Source: Gentiana macrophylla (lineage: Eukaryota > Streptophyta > Magnoliopsida > Gentianales > Gentianaceae). Taken from it: a stretch of 64,000 nucleotides of DNA. Both the position numbers and the translations under genes were made by a program. The DNA is taken from contig JAOBSW010000502.1 of the NCBI GenBank assembly GCA_026214975.1, forward strand, positions 248,001-312,000, read 5' to 3'. This document shows, one piece after another, positions 1-11,196 of the stretch. Every line of letters starts with the position of its first letter. Within the stretch, counting starts at the first letter, position 1. Under the pieces are notes generated by a model that had not been told where the DNA came from, made no database searches, and saw only the letters and a list, made by a program, of their open reading frames with translations.

Positions 1-659
1 AAAATGGACAACCATTTACTCAGAAATACAACAAGAAAACTCCAGAAAGAAAGAAAGATGATGAGTACTTGTGCTTCATCTGCAAAAAGCCTGGACATTA
101 CAAGGCTGAATGTCCAGAACTGACCAACAAGTGAACTCAGCAAAGAAGAACCGGAAGAAGAGCATTATTACCTAGTGATGAGTCAGATTATGAAGCTGAA
201 ACTGAGAAGGCACTCTCAAATGACACATCTTTAATGGCTCACAAGAAAAACTCAAATGAGGTATGTGAATTTAATTCTAAGTACACCTCAGCACAAAATT
301 CCGTACAAAATGCTTGTTCTTCAACAACAGGTTCTAATCCTAAAAATATTGAATTAGGGGAAACTCTAGATAAATTGATGAATCAGCTAGTAGCACTACA
401 AGATGGTTATGAGTCAATCAAAGAAGAGAAATAATCTCTAATTTTGGAAGTCAAAAGATTAAAAACTAAATTGAACATTTTGAGACTGCTAAGAACTGTT
501 CAAGCAAAGAATCAGCATCAGCCTACTATTTCAATAGCATCAGCTGAATCTTTAGCTGAATCAAGTTCTGCAACTGGATTCAAATCTGGAATGCCTTATG
601 GTGACAGAACAGGCTTAGGATTTGACACACAGCAAAGTTCAAAGGAATGAACTATTAAA
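1..659 (+). pseudogene. copia-1 gag C-terminus (SIRE-like)
   Basis: This is the decayed 3' part of a Ty1/copia gag, whose product packages element RNA in cytoplasmic particles. A nucleocapsid zinc knuckle of the form C-x2-C-x4-H-x4-C is encoded at 72-113 (CFICKKPGHYKAEC). An in-frame TGA at 132-134 closes it. Two further open pieces, 234-434 and 444-650, are rich in Asn, Ser, Glu and Lys; the second begins with a short Lys/Leu helix. A GLGF-containing stretch near its end resembles the GLGY stretch in copia-3. The same segments recur in copia-2, so the two elements belong to one family. The gag N-terminus lies left of the window. Confidence 0.75.
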
Positions 660-1437
660 GTTGGTGAATTAAATGTCAAAGCGGCATTAAGTTTGTAGGT
701 GAACAAATTCCTCAAATCGAGAAGCATCTTTGCACTGATTCGATCGACTCAAAATAAGTCAACCTAGTTTCAACATCAGTTTTATGCGAAGTCAGCTGCA
801 CAAAATAACAAAGGTAAATCTAAATGTAGATCAGTTGCACCTCAAATAAACAAGGATGGTAGATCAAATGCCAGATTTACAAAACTAACCATGCTAAGAA
901 CCCAAAAAGATCAAATCCAAGTAAATCCAAGAATTGAAATCATTCATGGAATTACAAACTCAGAGGGAAAGGCGGGTTTTTTCCTACTAATGAGGATTGG
1001 AACCTTTTTGAACCTATTGCTAAAACTGAAAAGAACAATCATTCACAACAGAGAACTTACTACAAGTCTCAGACAAGGATTCAACAGAGAACTTATCCAA
1101 GATTTCAGCAGAACCTTCAAGATCTGAGAGAGTCGAAGATATAGACCTCAAATATAGAAATTTCATTCATCGCAGAAAGCAGAATGATGGTTATTACTCA
1201 ATTTTCCATAATAGAAGGCAATATGGAAGTCAGTTTAGACCAAAAGACTTGAGAGAGCATATAAATAAGACACAATCCAGAAATTGATATTATGGGAATG
1301 TAGCTTATATATATGATAACAAGTGCAACAATTTCCAAATGAGAGCTTATGGAAATATCCCAAATGATGTACTTACAACTGACCCTTATGGACCCAAACA
1401 GAATTGGGTACCTAAAACTTATTAACTTATTTTGCAA
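660..1437 (+). other. copia-1 gag-protease linker, decayed
   Basis: No long ORF is present. The stretch corresponds to the low-complexity linker between the gag knuckle and protease, with Gln/Asn/Lys-rich pieces, and matches 15065-15840 of copia-2 closely (for example the shared CACCTCAAATAAACAA near 839 and 15280). Stops occur in all frames. I see no separate gene in it. Confidence 0.6.
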
Positions 1438-2748
1438 GAAATATGGTATTTTGACAGTGGTTGCTCTAGACACTTGACAAGGAGCAAAGACTGTTTTGTT
1501 GATTTTCAAGCTAAAGATGGACCCTAAGTCAATTTTGGTGGAAAAGACAAACCTGGTTATACAAGAGGTTATGGAACCTTAATCAAGAATGGATTGAACA
1601 TTAGCTTATGTTGAAGGACTCAATTACAATCTACACAGTACAAGTCAATTCTGTGACATGGGATACAGTGTTACTTTTGACATAGAATTTTGCATTGTCA
1701 TAAGTGAAATTGCATATAAGGTAGTTCTTGCTGGGAAAAGAAAGGAAAATATGTATGTTGTTGAGTGGTCAACAGTTGTTTCAGAAAAACCTGTTTACTT
1801 GTGCATACCGAATCAGAAATCAGCTGGTTGTGGCACAAGAAACTGAGTCATCTCAACTTTGATGACATCAATCTTTTGGTCAAGAAAGGATTAATAATTG
1901 GACTAGCAGAAATTTCTTACAAGAAGGATAGTTCATGTGATGCTTGTCAAAAAAGAAAGCAAGTAAAAGCACGCTTCAAAAACAAATCTCAGCATTCAAG
2001 AACAGTTTTATAACTGCTGCATATGGATTTGTTTGGACCAGTTACACCAATCAATGTCAGTGGAAAGAAGTATACATTGGTAGTGGTTGATGAATACTCA
2101 AGGTATACATGGGTAATTTTCTTAAAAAGAAGAGTGAGACTAAGCAGAGACTCACAGAGCTACTGAAGAACATCAAAATTAGAAAAGTGTTACAGTTGTA
2201 AAGATAAGATCTGAGAAAGGAACAGAGTTTCTTAACAATATGATCGTTGAATACTGTGAAGAAAACAGAGTGCTACTCCAACTTGCAGTAACAACACCAC
2301 CTCAGCAAAATGGAGTAGCTGAAAGAAGAAATTGAACACTCAAAGAAGCATGAAGAACAATGATCTGTGAATCTAAGTTACCTGAAAGGTATTGGGTAGA
2401 TCCAGTGAACACAACTTGTTATACTCAAAACAGAGCTCTAATGAACAAAAGGTTGGAGAAAACACCCTATGAGTTATGGAATGTAAGGAAACCAAATGTC
2501 TCATACTTTCTTGCTTTTGAAAGCAAATGCTATATGCACAATAATGGAAAAGATCAGCTCAAGACTTGTCAACCAAATGCTGATGATGGAATATTCACAG
2601 AATATTCAAGTGTTAGTAAAGCATTTAGAGGTTTAAGCAAAATGACACTCAAGCATGAAGAATCAATACATGTGGTTATTGACAAACCAAACTTTACTGG
2701 TGATACAATTGAAGACAAACAAGAACCAGTTTCTCAACCTCAGTCATA
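1438..2748 (+). pseudogene. copia-1 protease and integrase
   Basis: This is pol of a Ty1/copia element, broken by stops and frameshifts. The aspartic protease active site is encoded at 1453-1473 (DSGCSRH). A GAG-pre-integrase zinc finger follows, with WHKKLSHLNF near 1828-1857 and the Cys pair CDAC at 1936-1947. The integrase core begins near 2018 (HMDLFGP), and its glutamate lies near 2320 in GVAERRN. Several residues are replaced by stop codons: one just before HMDLFGP, and others after RRN and after KEA. The C-terminal integrase and linker run to 2748. Order PR-INT-RT-RH identifies copia rather than gypsy. It cannot encode a working enzyme as it stands. Confidence 0.85.
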
Positions 2749-3927
2749 AAAGACTCCAGAGTCAGTTTTTATTGATATGAGAAGGTTAAGATTATCAGAA
2801 TCTTCAGAGCATGATCAGTCTCAGTTATCAAAAACTGAACCTACAGTTGAACAACCAGTACAAAATGAATCTGACCCAGCATAAGATCAAGAAAATCAAG
2901 CTTAAGCAGATCAGATTCCAGAAGCTGAATTTCATGAAGAACCAGTTCAAGAAAATCAAGATCCTATAATGCAACCCCCAATTCATCAATGGATGAGAGA
3001 TCATCCTGAGAAACAGGTGATTGGTGATTTTCAACAAGGAGTTCGCACACGAAATCAGTTAGATAGAAAGCATGCTTTCAGAATAGAAACTAGCCATGTA
3101 GGAAGAACTCAATGAATTTGAAAGAAATCAAGTATGGGAATTAGTTGAAAGACCTGATCATGAAAATATAATTAGCACAGAATGCGTCTTTAGAAACAAA
3201 CTTGATGAAGATGGAAACATTGTTAGAAATAAAGCTAGACTTGTGGCCAAATGATATTCACAAGCTGAAGGGATAGACTTTGATGAAACTTATGCTCTAG
3301 TAGCAAGATTAGAGGCAATCAGATTATTTTTTGCATTTGCAGCACACAAGAAGTTCAAAGTTACCAAATGGATGTTAAAAGTGCATTCTTGAATGGGGTA
3401 CTTGAAGAAGAAGTATATGTGAAACAACCACCTGGATTTGATATCCAGGATGAAGAAGACAAAGTTTTCAGACTGAGAAAAGTACTCTATGGACTAAAAC
3501 AGGCACCCAGAGCCTGGTATGAAACTATATCACAGTTTCTAGTTGAAAATGGTTTTATCAAAGGAACCATTGAAAAGACTTTGTTTAGAATGAAGATAGG
3601 TGAAAGCACTCTCCTAGGTCAGATATATGTGGATGACATCATTTTTGGATCAGAGAATCAACAACTCTCTTAGAAATTCGTATGTTTAATGAAGATCAAA
3701 TTTCCAATGAGTATGATGGGTGAATTAAATTATTTTTCTTGGATTGCAAGTCAAGCAAATGGAGAATGGAATCTTTATTCACCAAACAAAGTACACAAGA
3801 GAACTTATTAAGAAGTTTGGAATGGAGAACAGTGTAGGAAGAGCAATACCTATTGGAACAAACATAAGATTGGATGAAGTCAAAGATGGAAAACATGTGG
3901 ATCAAACACTCTACAGAAGAATGATTG
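2749..3927 (+). pseudogene. copia-1 integrase-RT linker and reverse transcriptase, 5' part
   Basis: An acidic Gln/Glu linker (2749-3060) leads into the copia reverse transcriptase. Motifs in order are MDVKSAFLNG (3368), a Tyr-Gly-Leu-Lys-Gln segment (3487), and the catalytic YVDD at 3625-3636 within IYVDDIIFG. The block at 3368-3673 is one 101-residue open frame ending in a stop; the rest is frameshifted. The gene is cut at 3927 by the Tekay-like element and resumes at 11197, where LTASRPDI-type coding continues. The RT would synthesise element cDNA in particles; this copy is dead. Confidence 0.85.
3923..3927. repeat. TSD GATTG, left copy
   Basis: GATTG at 3923-3927 is repeated at 11192-11196, exactly flanking the TGTAAC...ATTACA element. 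The copia-1 RT reading is continuous when the element and one copy are removed in thought, which confirms the insertion boundary. Confidence 0.95.
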
Positions 3928-5140
3928 TGTAACGCCCCGTTTCCGGACACCGAGTCCTTATCCGGAAAGAGCGCTCGGCACATATATTATCAAATAAAAA
4001 CTCAATAATACATGCAAGCCTTACGTCACCCATCAATAAAAAAACCAAACGACGCGGAGGATAAAACAACTCAACAACTCGGGAAACCAAACGATCGAAA
4101 CATACGGTAATCAATGCTGTGAAGAAAAACTAAATCCAATAAAAGATCTAAACATCCAGAATTCAATCCAAAAGATCTCAAAGGTAACTAAACCAAAAGA
4201 AAGACCAACATTGTTCAAAGCTGGAAACAACTGTTTTAAAGGAAATAAACTAAAATATCTAAGTCTTCGAACTCCAACTCAAACATCATCATCATCAAAG
4301 AACTCATCAGCGGTAACCACCTGTTCATCTTCTTTGGGGAAAGGGAAAGACAAAGATAACGTAACGGGGTAAGTACAAAAGTACTCGAGAACGTGTAGAA
4401 GATCGTATAACTATGCCCTCATAAAGAAATAAAAGCAATACCGTCTTTTATTAATTCATTTTCCGTTATTAGCCCTAACTATCTATCACATTATGTTCAT
4501 TGCATAACATGAGGTTCCAAGGGTATCTATCTTAGCTCAAGTTTGTTACATCATGAATAACAAGGGCACTACGCGTAGTAATAGGATGTACTAAGACAAC
4601 TGGGTGCAACCTACTTAGAGACTCGCTCTAGTAGCCCGGGAATATCTCGAGTCCCGATAGTGTGATGACCGGCGAGTGCACCAGACGCTTTATCCGCCAA
4701 TCGATTGACCGGCGTGGGTACAGTCTACTTTGTCTGGTCAGAGGACACATCGCGATATTGTACTATGCCTTACCAAGCATTGCATGATGTTTAAGATTTT
4801 AATCTAGCACATACGTTTGATTTGATGTTTAACTAGCCACCAAGTGTTTTCAGGTAAGCTTCCTCACACTTCCTACCCTCGTACTTAGACCTCTAGACAC
4901 GGACAAGCCCTAGCAATTACACAGACATCGATAAACCCTAGCTTATCGAAGCACAAGGCAAATCCGAAGCTTCCAGTGGTCCCACACTTCATCTTTTAGG
5001 GAATCCATGTGGTGCCGGAACTAAACGCACCAGAAGCTAGTTCAGAGCTTTGTCACGTAAGGTTAAGCAGTAAGAATCATGTTATAAAGCCTGAGAAGCA
5101 AGCTGACATCACAAGACAATAGAAAACTAGAGACACAGAC

Positions 5141-5389
5141 CAAATGCCCGTCCAAAAGACCGAACGCTCGTCCAAAAGATCGAACGCCCGTCAACCTTCA
5201 AGCCATCACATCCTGTATGAAAAACTGCCCCTTGGACGCCCGTCCAGAAAGTCCGGACGCCCGTTCACCCAAACTCAATTCAATCCTGTATCCAAAACAT
5301 CACTCTGAACGCCCGTCCAAGAGGACTGGACGTTCGTCCACACTGCAGAGGAACCGGACGCCCGTCTGCATAGGCAGACGCCCGTCCAC
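5141..5389. repeat. Array of GACGCCCGTCC-type motifs in Tekay-like LTR
   Basis: Nine variants of GACGCCCGTCC occur, with the core GCCCGTCC (or GCTCGTCC, GTTCGTCC) starting at 5146, 5166, 5186, 5238, 5259, 5311, 5332, 5360 and 5380. Five of the eight intervals are 20 or 21 nt. The arms GGAC/GTCC make each unit partly self-complementary. The array is conserved in the other LTR at 10245-10497. It lies about 550 nt downstream of the predicted TATA box on the element strand, so probably in the transcribed part of the LTR. Confidence 0.8.
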
Positions 5390-5937
5390 CTGGGGTTTTC
5401 CCAGAATTCCTGCAACTTTTCTCTGCGGTCTCCATCCCATATACAACCCAAGACTCGATTTTTAGCAGATTAAAAACAGCAGAAAAACCAACAAATTGCC
5501 CTACAACCTTACGAGAACTTAGCCATACGATAAGAAAACCACGTTACCTTGATTTTGCGAGCTACAACGATCCACGCAACCAAAGCTTTGAAAAAGGTTA
5601 AACCTTTAACTTCAAACCTAAAACGATCGAACCCAAAACTGGTCACTACGAAGCTTAAACTCAGAAAACGCTGTTAAAGCATGAAGAACGACCCTAAATC
5701 TAAACGATGAATAAAACTTACGTTAACGGTTCTAGGGATTGTTGGTATCCAAACGATCCTCTTGTAGCGGTGATCCTTTTTCTCTTGATGAATCTGTTCA
5801 AACGAACGACAGATTAACCTTGGGACTCAAAGGCTTCTCCTCTCTCTTTTTTTTGAAACTTGCGGCCTCCCCTCAAAATAGATGCGCCCCTTCTTTTTTT
5901 TTGACAAAAGTGATTAGGTTAATTTAGGATTATTTCC

Positions 5938-5945
5938 TTTTTATA
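5938..5945 (-). promoter_or_regulatory. Predicted TATA box, Tekay-like LTR
   Basis: TATAAAAA on the minus strand, in an AT-rich stretch ~140 nt inside the LTR start. The same string is at 11045-11052 in the other LTR. No start site can be mapped from sequence alone. Confidence 0.5.
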
Positions 5946-6084
5946 CATCCCAAATTTCCTAATTACCTTATAATTCCTTAATTATCCCCTTTTCTTTTAT
6001 AAAATCTTTAAAAACCAAAAGAACATAATATTCCGATTTATTAAAAGACCGAATTGCCCTTTATTCGAAAATCGGGATATTACA

Positions 6085-6098
6085 TTCCTCCCCCCTTA
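6085..6098 (-). promoter_or_regulatory. Polypurine tract of Tekay-like element
   Basis: The minus strand reads AAGGGGGGAGGAA immediately before the LTR start TGTAATATCC. It is the plus-strand DNA primer for reverse transcription and fixes the element's orientation. Confidence 0.93.
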
Positions 6099-6104
6099 AG
6101 AGGA

Positions 6105-6120
6105 GTTTCGTCCTCGAAAC
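6105..6120 (-). other. Stem-loop just upstream of Tekay-like PPT
   Basis: The minus strand forms a perfect 6-bp stem, GTTTCG / CGAAAC, closing an AGGA loop, six bases upstream of the polypurine tract. Similar hairpins with different arms but an (A)GGA loop sit at the same place in elements B, C and D. Confidence 0.75.
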
Positions 6121-6536
6121 TAGAACATACCTGGAAGATGAGGGAACTCTGGGAACTCGTCTATCATGTTCGCTTCCACTTCCCAAGTGGCTTCCGTCTG
6201 TGCATGGTTGCTCCACTACACTAACACTAACGGGATCATTCGTCTCTTGATCATTCTTTCCTTTCTGTCCAAAATCTTGATCGGTTTTTCCACGTATGAT
6301 AGGTTGTCTTTTAACACCTCTGGATCAATCTCAGATTCCACATCCACTTTTGATAAACACTTTTTAAGCATTGATACGTGGAAGACATTGTGGACTCTAG
6401 ACATCGATTCTGGCAACCGCAGTCTATAAGCCAACTTCCCAACTCTTTCGATGATATCAAAAGGTCCTACGTATCTTGGACTTAGCTTTCCTTTCTGACC
6501 AAACCTCTTGACACCCTTCATTGGAGACGCTCGAAG
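6121..6536 (-). pseudogene. Tekay-like integrase C-terminus and chromodomain
   Basis: Reading on the minus strand, the GPF/GPY-type module [20 protein letters not shown] is followed by HVSMLKKCL and a chromodomain-like end containing ATWEVE, with a terminal stop near the hairpin. In chromoviruses the chromodomain directs integration to marked chromatin. A TAG interrupts the chromodomain between LVLV and WSNH, and the frame is also broken from the integrase core by a stop at 6536-6538. The segment ends ~35 nt before the PPT, as usual for this lineage. Confidence 0.85.
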
Positions 6537-7523
6537 TTAAACTCTGTCCCCAACTTCGAACTCTAGCGGTCTCCTTCTAACATCGGCCCAACTCTTTTGG
6601 CGATCTTGTGCAGCTTTCAGATTCTTCCGTATCAACTCGATCTTCTCCTTGGCTTGCTGAACCATCTCCAGCCCGGTGATGTGTTTCTCTCCCACTTCAT
6701 CCCAATAAAGTGGAGTCCTACACTTCCTACCATACAAGGCCTCAAAAGGTGGCATTCCCAAACTTGCGTGGTAACTGTTATTGTAAGCAAACTCCGCCAA
6801 GTTGAGGTAATCTATCCATGAACCTCCGGCATCCAAAACACAAGCTCTAAGCATATCCTCCAGAGTCTGAATCGTTCTCTCGGACTGCCCATCCGTCTGA
6901 GGATGAAACGCTGTACTCAAATCAGTCTTCGTTCCTAAAGCTTTCTGCAGACCTTTCCAAAAGCGTCTGATGAATCTACTATCCCGGTCGGATACAATAG
7001 ATAAAGGCACGCCATGAAGCTTCACTATATTGTCGATGTACATAGTAGCGAACTTCTTTATAGGCATGTCTACCTTACACGGCAAGAAATGGGCTGATTT
7101 GGTAAGTCTATCCACAATCACCCAAATCATGTCATGACCGCCCTTCGTCTTAGGCAAACCGGTGATGAAATCCATCGTGATATTCTCCCATTTCCATTCC
7201 GGTAACTCCAAAGGTTTCAGCAAACCTCCTGGCCTTTTATGTTCTGCTTTCACTTTCTGACAAGTATCGCATCTCGCCACGAACTCTGCGATCCCTAACT
7301 TCATACCAGGCCACCAGTATCTTTCCTTGAGATCTCTATACATCTTAGTGGCTCCGGGGTGAACCGCAAAAGCAATCTTGTGAGCCTCATCCATAACCTT
7401 CTCTCTTAGACCATCCACATCTGGTACACACAAACGGTCTCCATACCAAAGATAACCACTCTTGTCCAACTGATAACCCACTGTAGGTTTTTCTCGGGCC
7501 ACACGCTTCAAATTAACCATCAC
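6537..7523 (-). pseudogene. Tekay-like integrase core
   Basis: This 328-codon open stretch encodes the zinc-binding HHCC module (HKIAFAVHPG ... CDTCQ) and the DDE catalytic core. The core residues are the Asp in MDFITGLPK, the Asp in IVSDRDSRF and the Glu in QTDGQSERT, with 35 residues between the last two, as required for integrases. It would insert element cDNA into the host chromosome. It is the least damaged coding block of this element. It is separated by stops from RNase H on one side and from the GPY/chromodomain part on the other, so it is a fragment of a former polyprotein and the annotated Met is not a real start. Confidence 0.92.
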
Positions 7524-8336
7524 TGGGTCCTTATCTTGTTTAAACCGTATCTCATCTAGCAGAGATCGACCTCGCCATCAATGGCGCCACAACCTGGTCT
7601 TCATCCTTACGCTCAACCACTTCAATCTGCATTCTATCCAAGCTGATCCACAACTTCTTGTAAGGTGGTGATAGCATTAACCGCTCTCCGGCTAAGTGCA
7701 TCGGCTACGACATTCGCCTTACCGGGTGGTATTGAATGTCCAAGTCGTAGTCTTTCACAAACTCTAACCATCTTCTTTGTCTCATGTATTCGATTCTCCC
7801 GAGTAAAGAAGAACTTAAGGCTCTTATGATCCGTGAAAATCCTTGTCTTGACACCATACAAATAGTGTCTCCAAAGCTTGAGCAAACACCACCGCCGCCA
7901 ACTCCAAGTCGTGTGTAGGGTAATTCTTCTCATGCACCTTTAGTCGCCTAGATGCATAAGCAATCACCTTTCCCGATCGCATCAAAACACAACCCAAACC
8001 TTGACCCGAGGCATCCTGTATAAACATCATAATTATCAAAACCTCCGTAACGCCCAACACAGAGCCGTGGTCAACTTTTCTTTCAAAGTCCGAAGGCTTC
8101 CTCACCTTCATCACCCACTCATACTTGACGTTCTTCCGAGTAAGTCTTGTAAGAGGTGTAGCTATCTTCGAGAAATCCTTTACAAACTTTCGGTAATACC
8201 CCGCTGGACTCCAAGAAACTTCTTATCTCTTCATCGATGTCGGTCCTGGGCCACTTAGAGACGACTTCTATCTTTCTTTGGATCCACTTTAATACCTTCT
8301 CCGAAACTATATGTCCAAGAAAACCGACTTGATCCA
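7524..8336 (-). pseudogene. Tekay-like RT thumb/connection and RNase H
   Basis: On the minus strand, GFLGHIVSE marks the end of the RT. RNase H follows in pieces: a segment with Asp and [20 protein letters not shown] (8114-7824), then [11 protein letters not shown] and NVVADALSRR (7933-7634). These are the standard gypsy RT-RH landmarks. Frame changes occur near 8115 and 7880-7830, and a decayed 110-bp stretch separates it from integrase. RNase H would remove RNA from the RNA/DNA hybrid; this copy is broken. Confidence 0.88.
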
Positions 8337-9161
8337 ACCAAAACTCGCACTTGGAAAACTTGGCATACTGACTTGTTCTCTTTTAAGGTTTGTAGTACTA
8401 CCCTTAGATGTTCTTCATGCTCTTTCTGCGTCTTTAGAGTATACCAAAATATCGTCTATGAAGACTATCACAAACTTGTCGAGATAAGGCATGAAAACTC
8501 TTTGCATTAGGTCCATGAACTTTGATGAAGCATTAGTGAGTCCAAACGGCATGACCAAAAACTCATAATGTCCATACCTCGTACTGAAGGCTGTCTTAGG
8601 TATATCTGATACCTTGATCTTCAACTGATGATAACCGGACCTAAGATCAATCTTAGAGAACACCTTCTTACCTTGCAACTGGCTGAACAGATCGTCAATC
8701 CTTGGTAAAGGATACTTATTCTTGATCGTCAGTTTATTCAACTCTCTGTAGTCGATGCACAAGCGCATACTCCCATCTTTCTTCTTTACGAACAAAACCG
8801 GTGCTCCCCACGGTGATGTACTTGGCTGGATGATGTTTTTCTCTAACATATCCTAAAGCTGAATCTTCAACTCTTTCAACTCAGCTGGTGCCATCCTATA
8901 AGGTGCTTTAGCCACTGGTGATGCTCCGGCAATCAATCCGATCTCGAACTCTATGGCCTTATCATGCATATGTCCTGGCAAATCTTCCGGGAAAACTTCG
9001 GGAAAGTCCTTAACTATACGAGTATCTCCTAACTCGGGTTTGAGCTTTTCCTTATCTAGCGCGTACACCACAAAACCTTGGCAACCCTGCCTCAAGGATT
9101 TTAAAGCTTTAACTGCTGAGATGATCGGATGCTGTTTCTTGCTAGGCTTGTATACGATACC
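8337..9161 (-). pseudogene. Tekay-like reverse transcriptase
   Basis: The minus strand encodes FPEVFPEDLPG and the RT fingers and palm: [44 protein letters not shown], and the catalytic FIDD in [10 protein letters not shown]. One stop replaces a residue at ~8852, between the two open blocks 9095-8853 and 8849-8415, and a frameshift follows the palm. Motif order and spacing fit Ty3/gypsy RT. The enzyme would act in cytoplasmic particles; this copy cannot be translated through. Confidence 0.92.
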
Positions 9162-9519
9162 CTAAAACGTCCTAGCTGATTTTCCTGGAACTTTAAAGAT
9201 TACTCTCTTGCCTTTGCAATCCAAGTGGACATGGTTCTTAGACAACCAGTCCATGCCTAGGATAACATCAAAGTCTGAAAAATCCAACACCGTCAGGGCA
9301 TGCTGGCACTTGTAAGTCCCAACTCTAATGTCGACTGAGGGTGTGACTTGTGCACATCTGGTGACTCGGCCCAAAGGGGTGGATATACTCAAGGGTCTCT
9401 CCAACTCCTTAAGCGGTAGGTTTAACTTCTTGACTATGTTTGAAGAAACAAAAGTTCCTGAAGCTCCGGTATCAAACAGAGTTGAAACTGCTAGATTATC
9501 TATGATTATGGTACCTAAT
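9162..9519 (-). pseudogene. Tekay-like aspartic protease
   Basis: The minus-strand frame contains the retropepsin active site LFDTGASGTF near 9479-9445, followed by KCQHALTVLDFSDFDVILGM (flap and C-terminal strands), as in plant chromovirus proteases that cut gag-pol. The long Met-initiated frame starts only at 9404, downstream of the active site, so the true coding extends upstream without a start. It joins RT after a stop. Confidence 0.88.
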
Positions 9520-9679
9520 AGTGAATCAATTTACGTATAAATATGTAATATCATATGCGCGCTATATCATATTAAATATTTATAAGAAACACAAACACTG
9601 AAAAAGTACCTGTCACCACAAGGTCATCTAGCTCCTCCAGTTCTCGTGATGCTCGCCGCAAAGATACGAACCGGTCTGC
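9520..9679 (-). other. Tekay-like gag-end remnant and deletion junction
   Basis: About 160 bp separate the protease from the truncated LTR. Read on the minus strand, ~9675-9580 contains ELEELDDLVVTGTF, which resembles the gag-protease linker of chromoviruses. An AT-rich filler with stops follows. No primer site or knuckle is present. I infer a deletion from inside the 5' LTR to the end of gag. Confidence 0.6.
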
Positions 9680-11191
9680 TACCCGTAGGATGTACTAGGA
9701 CAACTGGGTGCAACCTACTTAGAGACTCGCTCTAGTAGCCCCGGGAATATCTGAGTCCCGATAGTGTGATGACCGGCAGAGTGCACCAGACGCTTTATCT
9801 GGCCAATCGATTGACCGGCGTGGGTACAGTCTACTTTGTCTGGTCAGAGGACACATCGCGATATTGTACTATGCCTTACCAAGCATTGCATGATGTTTAA
9901 GATTTTAATCTAGCACATACGTTTGATTTGATGTTTAACTAGCCACCAAGTGTTTTCAGGTAAGCTCCCTCACACTTCCTACCCTCGTACTTAGACCTCT
10001 AGACACGGACAAGCCCTAGCAATTACACAGACATCGATAAACCCTAGCTTATCGAAGCACAAGGCAAATCCGAAGCTTCCAGTGGTCCCACACTTCATCT
10101 TTTAGGGAATCCATGTGGTGCCGGAACTAAACGCACCAGAAGCTAGTTCAGAGCTTTGTCATGTAAGGTTAAGCAGTAAGAATCATGTTATAAAGCCTGA
10201 GAAGCAAGCTGACATCACAAGACAATAGAAAACTAGACACTGTACTCAAACGCCCGTCCAAAAGACCCGACGCGCTCGTCAAAAAGATCGAACGCCCGTC
10301 AACCTTCAAGCCATCACATCCTGTATGAAAAACTGCCCCTTGGACGCCCGTGCAGAAAGTCCGGACACCCGTTCACCCAAACTCAATTCAATCCTGTATC
10401 CAAAACTTCACTCTGAACGCCCGTCCAAGAGGACTGGACGTTCGTCCACACTGCAGAGGAACCGGACGCCCGTCTGCATAGGCAGACGCCCGTCCACCTG
10501 GGATTTTCCTAGAATTCCTGCAACTTTTCTCTGCGGTCTCCATCCCATATACAACCCAAGACTCGATTTTTAGCATTAAAAACAGCGAGAATAACCAACA
10601 AATTGCCCTACAACCTTACGAGAACTTAGCCATACGATAAGAAAACCACGTTACCTTGATTTTGCGAGCTACAACGATCCACGCAACCAAAGCTTTGAAA
10701 AAGGTTAAACCTTTAACCTCAAACCTAAAACGATCGAACCCAAAGCTGGTCACTACGAAGCTTAAACTCGAAAAATATTTGTTAAACCATGAAGAACGAC
10801 CTAAATCAAAGCGATGAATAAAACTTACGTTAACGGTTCTAAGGATTGTTGGTATCCAAACGATCCTTTTGTAGCGGTGATCCTTTTCTCTTGATGAATC
10901 TGTTTCAAACGAAGCAGACGGATTAACCTTGGGACTCAAAGGCTTCTCTCTCTCTTTTTTGAAACTTGCGGCCTCCCCTCAAAATAGATGCGCCCCTTCT
11001 TTTTTTTTTGACAAAAGTGATTAGGTTAATTTAGGATTATTTCCTTTTTATACATCCCAAATTTCCTAATTACCTTATAATTCCTTAATTATCCCCTTTT
11101 CTTTTATAAAATCTTTAAAAACCAAAAGAACATAATATTCCGATTTATTAAAAGACCGAATTGCCCTTTATTCGAAAATCGGGATATTACA
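9680..11191 (-). repeat. Tekay-like 5' LTR, truncated (~1.51 kb)
   Basis: It matches 4584-6084 of the complete LTR at high identity from GGATGTACT (9688) to the terminal ATTACA (11191), including the GACGCCCGTCC array (10245-10497) and TATA box. The inner ~650 bp (element-strand 3' end of the LTR) is missing. Small differences from the other LTR often involve CTG or CAG in one copy and CG in the other. Confidence 0.9.
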
Positions 11192-11196
11192 GATTG
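11192..11196. repeat. TSD GATTG, right copy
   Basis: Second copy of the 5-bp duplication that flanks the Tekay-like element; see 3923-3927. Confidence 0.95.

Larger units (their letters stand above)
3928..6084 (-). repeat. Tekay-like 3' LTR, complete (2157 bp)
   Basis: In plus coordinates it starts TGTAACGCCCCG and ends GGGATATTACA. On the element strand it therefore begins TGTAATATCCCG right after the polypurine tract. The right LTR (from ~9680) matches 4584-6084 closely. A quasi-palindromic GACGCCCGTCC motif is repeated at 5141-5390, and a TATA box (minus strand) lies at 5938-5945. Apparent ORFs here have no homologous product and I treat them as chance. Confidence 0.93.
3928..11191 (-). 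mobile_element. Tekay/Del-like chromovirus (Ty3/gypsy), internally deleted
   Basis: This is a 7.26-kb Ty3/gypsy element inserted in copia-1. Coding runs on the minus strand in the order PR, RT, RH, INT, chromodomain. Termini are TG...CA, the LTR is about 2.16 kb, and the polypurine tract AAGGGGGGAGGAA precedes the 3' LTR (minus strand). The long LTR and a chromodomain after integrase point to the Tekay/Del lineage. The LTR on the right is shorter by about 650 bp at its inner end, and primer site plus most of gag are missing, so the element is non-autonomous even apart from its point mutations. Confidence 0.93.

Noticed and set aside
1198..1509. 103-codon minus-strand ORF
   Set aside because: Antisense to the copia-1 protease region; a recurring shadow also seen at 15613-16039 in copia-2.
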